Shown piece after piece: positions 32,751-41,437 of a DNA stretch of 47,490 nucleotides. The translations under genes were made by a program, and so were the position numbers. The stretch comes from Planctomycetota bacterium. GTDB taxonomy: Bacteria; Planctomycetota; Phycisphaerae; Sedimentisphaerales; Anaerobacaceae. Numbering within the stretch: the first letter of the stretch is position 1; each line of letters opens with the position of its first letter. The notes beneath the pieces are model-generated. The model searched no databases and was not told the origin of the DNA. It saw only the letters and a program-made list of their open reading frames with translations. Where the stretch lies: NCBI GenBank assembly GCA_022563885.1, contig JADFMM010000013.1, forward strand, positions 1 to 47,490. The letters run 5' to 3'.

Positions 32751-33776
32751 ATGAAACAGGCATGCCCGAAGAGAATCCCCAGTTTGGCCCAATTGGCACG
32801 CTTGGCCCAGTTTGTCCTGTGGGTCCCAGTCGCCCTCCTGGTCCCGGTCCAGGGACAGGGAACCGAAAGCCCCTCCTTAAAAATCTTCCTGCCGACGGAG
32901 ATCAAGATCACCAACAGCCTGCTACGGCTAGGCGACATTGCCATCGTGCGCGGGGACAAAGCATTGGCGCTCACGGCCAGTCAAATCAGTTTGGGACGCA
33001 TGTTCGTGCCCAACCAAAAGGTGGTCTTAAGTCGATCCACCATCTTGAGTCGCCTGGCCAGTCACGGCATCACCGACCGTCAGGTCACCATCTCCGGTGC
33101 ATCCAAGGTCACCGTGCAACGGGACCAAAAGGCCATCAGCGGACAGGAATTGACCGATCTGGCCCAAAGGTTCCTGGAAGAGAGTTTCGGCCCTCCCGGC
33201 AAAATCAAGATTCAAGCGCTTCGAGTCCCCCAGTTCATCTACATCGATCCTAAGCTTAAGGAAGTCCATTTTGTGCGTAAACTGCAGCCCAGCACCAGTC
33301 CCGGCTACGCGCGTGTGACGATTACCGCGATGGCCGGTGGCCAAGCCGTGGCCACCCGTGACGTCTCCTTCCGACTCGAGCACAAGACGTCGCGGATCGT
33401 GGCCAAGGAGGCGCTGGAGAGAGGCACCAAACTGACACCGGAAAACACCGCGATAGAAACCCGTTTTTCCCCCAGACCTCAACGGGCCGACTGGAAGCCC
33501 CCCTACGGCAAGGTCCTCAGACGCCCCCTCGCCGCGGGCAAGGAAATCACCTCCTCGCTGGTGATGGACCCGGCCCCGTCTATGCCGCCCATTACCCTGA
33601 AGGCTCATAAACTCGTGATTATCCAAATCAAGCGCCCGGGCTTTCAAGTGACGGTGGACGGCATCACCGAAAGCGCGGGTCGCACCGGTGATGTGATCCA
33701 AGTCAAGAACATTGATTCTCAACGGATCATTTACTGCACGATCAAATCGGATGGGACTGTCGAGCCCCTCATCTAG
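32751..33776 (+). CDS. flgA: Flagellar P-ring assembly chaperone FlgA
   Basis: The 341-residue periplasmic protein has a signal sequence (LAQFVLWVPVALLVPVQGQG), an N-terminal extension of about 180 residues, then the SAF-type FlgA domain (SRIVAKEALERGTKLTPENT; RPLAAGKEITSSLVM; GDVIQVKNIDSQRIIYCTIK). It is longer than the 220-residue enterobacterial protein. It assists FlgI assembly into the P ring. AGGAG lies upstream. Confidence 0.9.
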   Translation: MKQACPKRIPSLAQLARLAQFVLWVPVALLVPVQGQGTESPSLKIFLPTEIKITNSLLRLGDIAIVRGDKALALTASQISLGRMFVPNQKVVLSRSTILSRLASHGITDRQVTISGASKVTVQRDQKAISGQELTDLAQRFLEESFGPPGKIKIQALRVPQFIYIDPKLKEVHFVRKLQPSTSPGYARVTITAMAGGQAVATRDVSFRLEHKTSRIVAKEALERGTKLTPENTAIETRFSPRPQRADWKPPYGKVLRRPLAAGKEITSSLVMDPAPSMPPITLKAHKLVIIQIKRPGFQVTVDGITESAGRTGDVIQVKNIDSQRIIYCTIKSDGTVEPLI

Positions 33777-33788
33777 AAAGGAAACGCC

Positions 33789-34409
33789 ATGTCACCCTTC
33801 AACCGTCGTCTGACGATCGCCCTGCTGCTGCTCGGTATCACCACCAGTCACGCCGAGGCCGGCTCGATCTGGGCCAAACGGAACAAAAACGCCCGGGACG
33901 TCTTCACGGACGACGTCGCCCGCAACGTGGGAGATGTCATTACCATCTTGATTAGCGAATCCAGCAAGATCGACAACAAGGCCAAGCGAGACCTGCAAAA
34001 GACGACGGACCGCAGTGCCAACCTCATGGGGATCACAGAGTCCACCGGCAATCTCTTGCCGCCCATGCCCGTCATCAACATCAACGCCAAGGGGAAAAAC
34101 GATCTCAGGAGCAAAGCCGACTACCAGGACGAACGCAGCTTCGTGGATCTGATCACGGTGATGGTGATCGATATCCTGCCCAACCGCAATCTGATCGTGG
34201 CCGGCACGCGTCGCCGCGACATCGCCGGCGACATCCAGACCGTGGAAGTCAGCGGCATTGTCAGACCCAGCGATATTTCCTTTAGTAACACCGTGCAAAG
34301 CCATCAGGTTGCCAATTTCTGTCTGGTCACCGTCCACAAAGGCATCTCCGATCCCTATACGAAGCCCGGCTGGTTCGGACGGGTCCTTGACGTGGCGTGG
34401 CCCTTCTAG
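33789..34409 (+). CDS. flgH: Flagellar L-ring protein FlgH, lacking the lipobox
   Basis: The 206-residue protein has the FlgH pattern: GSIWAKRNKNARDVFTDDVA, GDVITILISESSKI, NRNLIVAGTRRRDI, VEVSGIVRPSDI and a final block after SNTVQSHQVANF. Most FlgH proteins are lipoproteins with a LxxC box; here the signal (LLLLGITTSHAEAG) has no cysteine, so it should be cleaved by signal peptidase I. The family call is firm. AAGGAAA precedes the ATG. Confidence 0.93.
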   Translation: MSPFNRRLTIALLLLGITTSHAEAGSIWAKRNKNARDVFTDDVARNVGDVITILISESSKIDNKAKRDLQKTTDRSANLMGITESTGNLLPPMPVININAKGKNDLRSKADYQDERSFVDLITVMVIDILPNRNLIVAGTRRRDIAGDIQTVEVSGIVRPSDISFSNTVQSHQVANFCLVTVHKGISDPYTKPGWFGRVLDVAWPF

Positions 34410-34429
34410 TGAGGTCCCATAGGTTGACA

Positions 34430-35551
34430 ATGACAAATCCATCGCGCTTCCGACTTCAGACCCATCTCCTGCTGGTGACCATTCTCATCTGGCCCCTGTC
34501 CAGCCTGCGGGCGGAGCGGATCAAAGACATCGTGGATATCAAGGGCATCCGCAGCAACCCCCTGAGCGGAATTGGGTTAGTCGTCGGTCTGGGAGACAAC
34601 GGCGACTCGGGCGGCATGTCTCAACAGATGTTGACCAACATCCTGCGGGGGACGGGCCTCGTCCTGCCTCCCTCTGTCCTCAAAGGAAAAAATAATGCCG
34701 TCGTCATCGTCACGGGACAATTGGGACCGTTTGCCCGCGAGGGGTCTCGTTTCGATGTGAACGTGTCGGCAATTGGCGATGCCAAAAGTCTGTCAGGCGG
34801 GACGCTGGTGGCCACGCCCCTGCGGGGGTTGGACGGTCAAACCTACGCCGTCGCCGCCGGCTCCATTTCCTTGGCCGGTTGGATCGCCACGGGCGAACAG
34901 GCCTCGGTGACCAAGAACCATCAGACCGTCGGACGGATCCCGGGGGGCGCCACGGTGGAATTGGAAGAGCTTTCCTCCTACTTCGAGTTCCTGGGTGGCA
35001 AACGGATCGTGACACTTGAACTGCGAAACAACGATTTCTCCACGGCCATCCGTATCGCTGAAGCCATCAACGAGACCTATCCGGAGAGCGCCGTGGTGCT
35101 GGATCCCGGCACCATTCGTGTCGCCATTCCCGATCATATGCAGAACAGTCAAATCCCGGGCTTCGTGGTCGCGATTCAGGCGCCCTCCGTGACCGTCGAC
35201 ATGGAAGCCACTGTGGTGGTGAATGAACGCACCGGCACCATCGTCGTGGGAGAACATGTGGCCATCTCTGCGACCGCCATCGCCCACGGGTCGCTGGTGA
35301 TCAGCATCTCCGAAACAGAGAACGTCTCTCAGCCCGGACCTTTCTCCCCAGGCCAAACGGTCGCCAGCCCCCAGACCAACTTGGAGGTAGAGGAGGCGAC
35401 GGGCTCACTCATTCTGCTGCCCCATGCCGTCACGGTGTCCGAGTTGGCCAACGCACTGAACCGCATCGGCACCAACCCCGGCGATCTCATCGCCATCCTA
35501 GCGGCCCTACAGCGACAGGGATCGCTACAGGCCAAACTCATCATCATGTAG
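34430..35551 (+). CDS. flgI: Flagellar P-ring protein FlgI
   Basis: The 373-residue periplasmic protein has a signal peptide (LLLVTILIWPLSSLRAERIK) and the strongly conserved FlgI core: DIVDIKGIRSNPLSGIGLVV, GLGDNGDSGG, GLDGQTYAVAAGSISLAGW, VVNERTGTIVVGEHVAIS and NRIGTNPGDLIAILAALQRQ. Start at ATG 34430 (AGGT upstream) fits the signal peptide; a frame from 34397 would overlap flgH. Confidence 0.96.
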   Translation: MTNPSRFRLQTHLLLVTILIWPLSSLRAERIKDIVDIKGIRSNPLSGIGLVVGLGDNGDSGGMSQQMLTNILRGTGLVLPPSVLKGKNNAVVIVTGQLGPFAREGSRFDVNVSAIGDAKSLSGGTLVATPLRGLDGQTYAVAAGSISLAGWIATGEQASVTKNHQTVGRIPGGATVELEELSSYFEFLGGKRIVTLELRNNDFSTAIRIAEAINETYPESAVVLDPGTIRVAIPDHMQNSQIPGFVVAIQAPSVTVDMEATVVVNERTGTIVVGEHVAISATAIAHGSLVISISETENVSQPGPFSPGQTVASPQTNLEVEEATGSLILLPHAVTVSELANALNRIGTNPGDLIAILAALQRQGSLQAKLIIM

Positions 35552-35562
35552 GCCCGACTCGC

Positions 35563-35934
35563 ATGGATGCCACGCTTGGACTCAACAGCATGCCTCTCGA
35601 AGGCGTTGATCTATTCAAACCGATCCCCAAGACGGCTCAGTCGCAAGGGGTCGGTGCTCCGGAATCTGCGGCACGCGACTCCGAGCGGAAAAAAATCGCC
35701 AAAGCGTTCGAGTCCATTCTGCTGGTTCGTTTGCTGGAGCAGATGAGAAACTCAGTGGGCAAGTGGGGCTTCGAGGAAGATGCCGCTTCAGAACAGGTTC
35801 AAGGGATTTTCTGGATGCACCTGGCCGAGGAATTGGGCGCTCAGGGAGGCATTGGATTATGGAAGAACATCTATGAGTACATGAATGACACAATGCCGAT
35901 TACACCCTCGAAAGGCCTGGATCTGAAGTTATGA
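35563..35934 (+). CDS. flgJ: FlgJ-type rod-binding protein (no muramidase domain)
   Basis: The 123-residue protein contains only the N-terminal FlgJ rod-scaffold domain (AKAFESILLVRLLEQMRNSV and EQVQGIFWMHLAEELGAQGG). The peptidoglycan hydrolase domain found in gamma-proteobacterial FlgJ is absent, so another enzyme must clear a path for the rod. Overlaps flgN by 4 bp (ATGA). Confidence 0.87.
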   Translation: MDATLGLNSMPLEGVDLFKPIPKTAQSQGVGAPESAARDSERKKIAKAFESILLVRLLEQMRNSVGKWGFEEDAASEQVQGIFWMHLAEELGAQGGIGLWKNIYEYMNDTMPITPSKGLDLKL

Positions 35935-36455
35935 ACACCACGAGCCCAATCCTCCTAGTCCAAAAAGTCGAGGCACTCGTCACTCTGCTGGATAGAGATG
36001 TCGACTACCTTACGGCCAATTTGGCGCGCCTGGACGCACTTCGCAGCATGGTCGTGAAACGGCAGGACCAGGAATTGAGCCGGCTCCTGGACACGATCCG
36101 CATTGAATCGGAGAGTTACGCGCAGCATGAGAGCAAACGTCACTTGCTCCGCCAGGAAATCGCCGATTTGTTGGCCTGTGACGTGCAGGAGTTGACGCTC
36201 TCCAGCCTGGCGCAGGTGCTGCCCCCTCCCCTCAATCACACCTTGGCCCGGCGCAAGCGGCAACTGAGAGAACTCACCGGCCAGGTACACAAAGAGTGCC
36301 TTAGTACCCGCTGGCTCCTCAAGGACTGCGCCCGGTTCAATACGGTGCTGTTCAATACCCTGTTCCACCCCGGTCAGGAAAACGCCTTGACCTACACCGT
36401 GAAGGGCACCACGCAGCAGCAGCGCGGACAGAGCATGATAAGCCTACAGTTCTAA
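35931..36455 (+). CDS. flgN: FlgN-like export chaperone for FlgK/FlgL
   Basis: The 174-residue all-helical protein has N-terminal coiled-coil heptads (VEALVTLLDRDVDYLTANLA; RQDQELSRLLDTIRIESE) in the pattern of FlgN. It lies directly before flgK, and the ATGA overlap with flgJ shows it belongs to the operon. FlgN keeps hook-junction proteins unfolded and delivers them to FlhA. Confidence 0.8.
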   Translation: MNTTSPILLVQKVEALVTLLDRDVDYLTANLARLDALRSMVVKRQDQELSRLLDTIRIESESYAQHESKRHLLRQEIADLLACDVQELTLSSLAQVLPPPLNHTLARRKRQLRELTGQVHKECLSTRWLLKDCARFNTVLFNTLFHPGQENALTYTVKGTTQQQRGQSMISLQF

Positions 36456-36470
36456 GAGAAGAGGTAGACC

Positions 36471-38450
36471 ATGTCAGGTTTGGATATTGGATTAAGCGGC
36501 ATCGCCGCCGCACAGAAAGGCTTGGAGGTCATTGGCAACAACATTGCCAATGCGGCCACCGATGGATTTCACCAGCAGCGACTCAACTTCACGCCCGGCC
36601 TCACCTCCTTTCGCGATGGATTCGCATGGGGCACGGGTGTCGATATTTCGGGTGTGGTCCGAGTCATCGACAATCTACTGGAAAAGGAGATTCTGCAGCA
36701 GCAGGCGATCGGAAGCCAGGTCGAAAAAGAATTGTCGACGCTCAAGACCATCGAGAGTACCTTTAACGAGTTGGCCAGCGGCAGTAGTCTCAGCAAGACC
36801 CTCGACGACTTCTTCGCGGCCATACGCGATTTATCGGCCCATCCCGATGAAGTCATCTGGCAACTCCAACTCCTGAGCGCGGCAGAGGCCATGACCTTTC
36901 AATTCAGGACCCTGGGCGAATCGCTGGACCGTATCGAAGCCCGCCTGCAGACCGAAGCCAATGCCGTTGTCGATCAGATCAACGAACTCAGCGCCGAGAC
37001 GGCCGACCTCAACGGCAGAATTCTACAGATAGAGGTCGTCCATGGAAACGCCAACAACCTGAGGGACCAGCGTGATCAACGCATATCCACCCTCTCCAAG
37101 CTGATCGGCATCAGCACCACCCGGGGAGACCTGGGTGTCGTCAACGTCATCGCCGCAGGCGTCCCCATCGTGCTAGGAAAAATCGCGACCGAGCTGAAAG
37201 TCGGTCTCGTGACCAGTACCGACCTCGGGTTAGGAGCAAAAGGGACCTCGGTCTTCAACTCCCGGATTGAGGGGGGCCAGATCTCGGCCTTGATCAAGCT
37301 TAGAAACAATATCGTTGCCGATATTCACGCCGATCTGGATGCCTTGGCCAAGACCCTGGTGGATGCCGTCAATACCTACCATGTCCAGGGCGTGGGGTCC
37401 GATGGCGCGTTTTCCAGTAAAACAGGGATCCTTGTGACGGATCACACCGCCCTCTCTTCCCTGAGTCCCGCTGTCAAGGATGGGACTCTGTATGTCCGCG
37501 TCACCAACACCACGACCGGCGCCGTCACTCGGACCGCTGTCACCATCGATGCGGATGCCAATTTGGCCGCTGCCGCCACCGCCATCAGCAGTGCGGTTTC
37601 CAACGTGACAGCCACGACGCTCAACAGCGGCAATAAACTCAAAATCGACGCCGCCGCCGGCTACAAATTTGATTTTATTCCCGCGCCCCTGCCCAACCCC
37701 GACCCCTCTCCGGCGCCCACCTTTGGCTCCGGGTACTCATCCAGTAAGGTTCACCTATCGGGACTCTTTACCGGATCGGCCAACAAGACGCTCACCTTTA
37801 CCGTGTCCGGTTCCGGGTCGCTCGGCAATGGCACGATTAGTATTGATGTTTCCGACGGCAGCTCCACCATTGCGACGCTGAACGTGGGCAGCGGCTACGT
37901 CGTGGGGACGGAACTCAAACTGGGCAATGGCCTCCGCATCGCCTTCGATGCGGGCACGTTGGCCGGCGCCGACACCTTTCAGGTCACCGCCCTGGCCGAC
38001 AGCGACACATCGGGTCTCCTGGCCGCAGCGGGCATCAATACCTTTCTGTCTGGCACCGAAGCCCGTACGATTGCCCTGCGGGCCGACATCGCCGACGCAC
38101 CGGGTAGCATTGCCACGGCCATGGGAAGTGAATTGGTGGACAACGCCAACGCCCTGCGGATCGCCGAACTCCAAGACAGCAGCCAAAGCGCCTTGAAAAG
38201 CCTCAGCATCACGGATTTCTACCACTCCATGGTCACACAAATCGGCCAGGATATCAGCAACAAGCGACTGCGCCATGAAAATACGGAGGCCATACTCCTG
38301 AATCTAGGCAATCGTCGTAGTGACACGAGCGGCGTTGATGTCAACGAGGAGGCTGCCCGTATCTTGATGTTTCAGCAGATATTTCAGGCCATGGCTCGCT
38401 ACATAAACAGCGTTAACACTAACATGGCAACCTTGCTAGAGCTGTTATGA
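36471..38450 (+). CDS. flgK: Flagellar hook-associated protein 1, FlgK
   Basis: The 659-residue protein has the N-terminal rod/hook signature (IGLSGIAAAQKGLEVIGNNI; ANAATDGFHQQRLNF) and the C-terminal D0 helix (VDVNEEAARILMFQQIFQAM; VNTNMATLLELL). Between residues about 330 and 440 lie extra Ser/Ala/Thr-rich domains and a proline linker (PAPLPNPDPSPAPTFG). AGAGG precedes the ATG. Confidence 0.95.
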   Translation: MSGLDIGLSGIAAAQKGLEVIGNNIANAATDGFHQQRLNFTPGLTSFRDGFAWGTGVDISGVVRVIDNLLEKEILQQQAIGSQVEKELSTLKTIESTFNELASGSSLSKTLDDFFAAIRDLSAHPDEVIWQLQLLSAAEAMTFQFRTLGESLDRIEARLQTEANAVVDQINELSAETADLNGRILQIEVVHGNANNLRDQRDQRISTLSKLIGISTTRGDLGVVNVIAAGVPIVLGKIATELKVGLVTSTDLGLGAKGTSVFNSRIEGGQISALIKLRNNIVADIHADLDALAKTLVDAVNTYHVQGVGSDGAFSSKTGILVTDHTALSSLSPAVKDGTLYVRVTNTTTGAVTRTAVTIDADANLAAAATAISSAVSNVTATTLNSGNKLKIDAAAGYKFDFIPAPLPNPDPSPAPTFGSGYSSSKVHLSGLFTGSANKTLTFTVSGSGSLGNGTISIDVSDGSSTIATLNVGSGYVVGTELKLGNGLRIAFDAGTLAGADTFQVTALADSDTSGLLAAAGINTFLSGTEARTIALRADIADAPGSIATAMGSELVDNANALRIAELQDSSQSALKSLSITDFYHSMVTQIGQDISNKRLRHENTEAILLNLGNRRSDTSGVDVNEEAARILMFQQIFQAMARYINSVNTNMATLLELL

Positions 38451-38478
38451 TTGCGGTTAAGTCTTAAGGAAATAGGCC

Positions 38479-39672
38479 ATGGCAGGCTCTATACAAAATA
38501 CGCACCGCAATGTCAGCTACGGCCTGGCCGTGCACTCACGGGACTTGGCCCGCCTGCAAGAACAGGTGACCACGGGCTCTCGTGTCAATCGCATCTCGGA
38601 CGATCCCTCAGTCGCTTTTCAACTGCTCTCCTTGGAGTCGCAGAAACAGTCGTTGATCCACTACCAGGATGGACTGACCGACATCGTGAACACCATGGAA
38701 ATGGCCACCACGATTCTGGAGTCGATAACCGCGGAGCTGCGCTCCACCAACTTGCTCCTCACCCAAATCTCCGGCGGCATCCATGGACAGAGCAATCGCG
38801 ACCGAATTGCGGCTGCCATCGACGATCATCTGGAACAAACTCTGCTCTTGGCCAATACGCAACAGGTCAATCGGTATCTGTTTAGCGGGGCCAAGACCAG
38901 CACGCAACCCTTTGTGGCCACCCGCGACAACAACCACGAGATCACGGCCGTGACCTACCAGGGCAGTCAGGAACAGCGTCGCGTGGAGGTGGCTGCCGGC
39001 ACAAAAACAGAGGTCTACTGGGTCGGGAACGATGTGTTTCGGGGAAGCCACCGCAAGACCGCGGAGTTTGTGCTCGACAATACCGGGGCCACCCTAGGTT
39101 CCGGAACCTCGGGCGTACGCGGCGACGTGTGGCTGGAAGTGACGGCCAATGGCGCCAGTTACGATTTGTCCATCGACGGAGGCGCCACGAAGATCAGTGT
39201 CGCTGCTGCCGGCGACATCACCAACATCCCAGTGACCAATGCCAATGGAGAAGTCCTATACGTGAACGCCTCGAGCATTACCACGACCGGTACCGATGTC
39301 ATCAGCTTCCCGGGGTCCTATGACATGTTTGAAACCCTGATCAGCATCCGCGATATCTTGAGAAATGAAAGGGGTTTGCCAGACCACCAACTCACTGAGG
39401 TCTTGCAGGGCGCCATCGACTGGACCGGGGAACTCAGTGAGTTGCTGCTACAGACGCAGGTGCGCGTGGGGTCACGGACCGGATACTTGGAGAACCTCAA
39501 TCTAACACTCGACGATATGGAGTTCAACATTGTCGAGGCACAAACGCAGCTCGGCGACGCAGACATCGCCCAGCTTGCCATTGACCTGGCCCGCCGCAGT
39601 GTCCTCTACGAGATGTCACTCAACGTGGCGGGCAAATTATTGTCCATTTCTCTGCTCGATTTCCTAAGGTAA
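38479..39672 (+). CDS. flgL: Flagellar hook-associated protein 3, FlgL
   Basis: The 397-residue flagellin-family protein has the N-terminal block (LARLQEQVTTGSRVNRISDD; SVAFQLLSLESQK) and C-terminal helices (EAQTQLGDADIAQLAIDLAR; RSVLYEMSLNVAGKLLSISL). It joins the hook junction to the filament. AAGGAAA precedes the ATG. Last gene of the flgD operon. No flagellin gene (fliC) is in the window. Confidence 0.95.
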   Translation: MAGSIQNTHRNVSYGLAVHSRDLARLQEQVTTGSRVNRISDDPSVAFQLLSLESQKQSLIHYQDGLTDIVNTMEMATTILESITAELRSTNLLLTQISGGIHGQSNRDRIAAAIDDHLEQTLLLANTQQVNRYLFSGAKTSTQPFVATRDNNHEITAVTYQGSQEQRRVEVAAGTKTEVYWVGNDVFRGSHRKTAEFVLDNTGATLGSGTSGVRGDVWLEVTANGASYDLSIDGGATKISVAAAGDITNIPVTNANGEVLYVNASSITTTGTDVISFPGSYDMFETLISIRDILRNERGLPDHQLTEVLQGAIDWTGELSELLLQTQVRVGSRTGYLENLNLTLDDMEFNIVEAQTQLGDADIAQLAIDLARRSVLYEMSLNVAGKLLSISLLDFLR

Positions 39673-39753
39673 ACCAGCTTTGGGTCGATCACTAGGACAA
39701 GGCGACTCTTGAAGATGGCGGTCGAAGACGAGGCCCCAAGACGAATACTTTAC

Positions 39754-39766
39754 AGACGGACCGTCT
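39754..39766. other. Small palindrome after flgL
   Basis: AGACGG-A-CCGTCT, 82 bp beyond flgL and 64 bp before the next sigma-54 promoter. It could be a weak terminator stem or an operator. No T-tract. Confidence 0.25.
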
Positions 39767-39829
39767 AATTCCTGTTCGCCACAGCGGGGTGGATCCTCGC
39801 AGGCCCGGGAGGCGGCGGGTTTTCATGGA

Positions 39830-39844
39830 TGGCACAGGGTTTGC
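39830..39844 (+). promoter_or_regulatory. Sigma-54 promoter of the TPR-fliD operon
   Basis: TGGCACAGGGTTTGC matches TGGCACGNNNNTTGC at all but one core base with exact GG-N10-GC spacing, 58 bp before the gene at 39902. It shows that the TPR-fliD genes are a separate sigma-54 unit. Confidence 0.8.
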
Positions 39845-39901
39845 GATACTCGCGAAACAGTGAAGGGCCTATAAAAGGTCCCTTGGCAAAGGAGATACGG
39901 A

Positions 39902-40390
39902 ATGTCGACACAGATTCGGTCACAGAGCCACGAAAAAGCCATCAGCCTGGCTGAAACCGGCAAGCACCAGGAAGCGTTCGATATCCTCGAGACCCACCTG
40001 CAACAGTCGCCTCAAGACAGTGAAGCGATAAACGATGCCGGTGTGATTCTGCACTGTCTGGACCGCAGTTCTGATGCCGTTGACTACCTGCAGCGGGCCC
40101 GCAGCCTGGATGGAAACAATCCCGAAATCACCTGGAACTTGGTGGAGGCCTACTTGGCCGAGGCGCGGGCCGACGAGGCCAAGGCCCTACTCGGAGAGAT
40201 GGAGCACAGTGAAACCATTCATATTGAAATCCTCAATCGGGCGGCCGACATCTTTATCAATGAAAACAAGTTGACTGACGCCCTCGAGATGTTGGAATGG
40301 TCGCTCCGACTGCAGCCCAAGCAGGAAATTCTCGAACCCATTTGTGTGGTCGTTCGCCACAAACTCAATGAACAACTCCTTGCGTCCTGA
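39902..40390 (+). CDS. TPR protein, first gene of the fliD operon
   Basis: The 162-residue cytoplasmic protein consists of about four TPR-like helix pairs (LAETGKHQEAFDILETHLQQ; DAVDYLQRARSLDGNNPEIT; TDALEMLEWSLRLQPKQE). No signal peptide. AAGGAG precedes the ATG. Placed before fliD under a sigma-54 promoter, it may be a chaperone or scaffold for filament proteins, but this is only context. Confidence 0.75.
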   Translation: MSTQIRSQSHEKAISLAETGKHQEAFDILETHLQQSPQDSEAINDAGVILHCLDRSSDAVDYLQRARSLDGNNPEITWNLVEAYLAEARADEAKALLGEMEHSETIHIEILNRAADIFINENKLTDALEMLEWSLRLQPKQEILEPICVVVRHKLNEQLLAS

Positions 40391-40440
40391 GCCGGATACA
40401 CGGTTTGCTCAGGGCCAACGTGCGTCGGAAAAAACAACCC

Positions 40441-41109
40441 ATGAAGCACCCCCCAGATGAACCCGGGGCACCCACTCACTGGCACGATCAGTACGACGTC
40501 GTGCAGACGCTGGGGAACTGTCATGCCACCGTCGGTAACGACGCCGAAGCCCAGCACCACTTTGCCCAGGCCGCGTCACTCGAACCCGACGAGCCGGCGC
40601 CCTATGTGGGCTTGGGTGTCCTCGCCCTGCAAAACGACAAACTGGACGATGCCGAGGTCGCCTTTCGGGTGGCCTGCCGCCTGAACACTCAGTGCTCCCG
40701 GGCCTATGCCGGACTGGCCATGGTTGCTCAGCGGCGGCAGGACCTCAAAGGGGCGTTTGGTTACTATCTGAAGAGTTTGGAACTCGACACGGACAACCTG
40801 ATCGCCTTACTCGGTCTGTTTCAGACCTCCTGTGAAATGGGATCGTTTTCCCAAGTCACCCGCTATTTGGAGCTCTACCTCTCCGCCCATCCGGACGACA
40901 CCTCGGTCATGTTCTCACTGGCGGCCCTCTACCTGAAAGATGGATTGCTCGACAAATCGAGGACTGTGCTCTTGGCGATGCTGACGCGGGATCCTCACAA
41001 CACCGACGCGCAAGATCTGCTCGAGGAAGTGGAGCACGATTTGGCCCAAACCGAACAGCCTCTCGCCGTGCTTCCCAGGGCGTGTCCCGCTCGGCGAATG
41101 CCAGCCTGA
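40441..41109 (+). CDS. TPR protein of the fliD operon
   Basis: The 222-residue protein has five or six TPR units (GNCHATVGNDAEAQHHFAQA; EPAPYVGLGVLALQNDKLDD; AYAGLAMVAQRRQDLKGAFG; SVMFSLAALYLKDGLLDKSR). I start at the ATG at 40441; a TTG at 40405 would be an alternative. It follows the other TPR gene closely. No enzymatic domain; role unknown. Confidence 0.75.
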   Translation: MKHPPDEPGAPTHWHDQYDVVQTLGNCHATVGNDAEAQHHFAQAASLEPDEPAPYVGLGVLALQNDKLDDAEVAFRVACRLNTQCSRAYAGLAMVAQRRQDLKGAFGYYLKSLELDTDNLIALLGLFQTSCEMGSFSQVTRYLELYLSAHPDDTSVMFSLAALYLKDGLLDKSRTVLLAMLTRDPHNTDAQDLLEEVEHDLAQTEQPLAVLPRACPARRMPA

Positions 41110-41128
41110 AAACGAGAATGCACAAGAG

Positions 41129-41434
41129 ATGGCGAACCACAAGGAAACGATCCCGGAACGGTTACTGGCGCGACTGGAAGAGCAAAAAATGAATCTGCGC
41201 AGGGGTGACCTCAGTCGATACGAGACCGGGTCGCAAGAGGTAGACACGCTCATTGAGGCCCTGTCAAACCGTCAAGGCACGGACCCCATTCCCTTGAATC
41301 AGAGAGAAGCGGTGATGGCCTCCCTTGAGCAGTTGACGTTAATCGTGGCCGCCTCCCAACAGACCTTGTCCGACAGGATACAGCGCATTCGCAGACACAG
41401 GCGGACTGTCAGCGTCTATCAGGAGGGAACGTGA
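41129..41434 (+). CDS. Small helical protein before fliD, possible FliT/FlgN-like chaperone
   Basis: The 101-residue protein is nearly all helical, with charged heptads (PERLLARLEEQKMNLRRGD; SLEQLTLIVAASQQTLSDRI) and a basic tail. It lies 3 bp before fliD, where many bacteria encode the FliD chaperone FliT or FliS. I cannot show sequence homology. A TTG or GTG start further upstream is not needed. Confidence in the coding call is higher than in the role. Confidence 0.6.
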   Translation: MANHKETIPERLLARLEEQKMNLRRGDLSRYETGSQEVDTLIEALSNRQGTDPIPLNQREAVMASLEQLTLIVAASQQTLSDRIQRIRRHRRTVSVYQEGT

Positions 41435-41437
41435 CCC

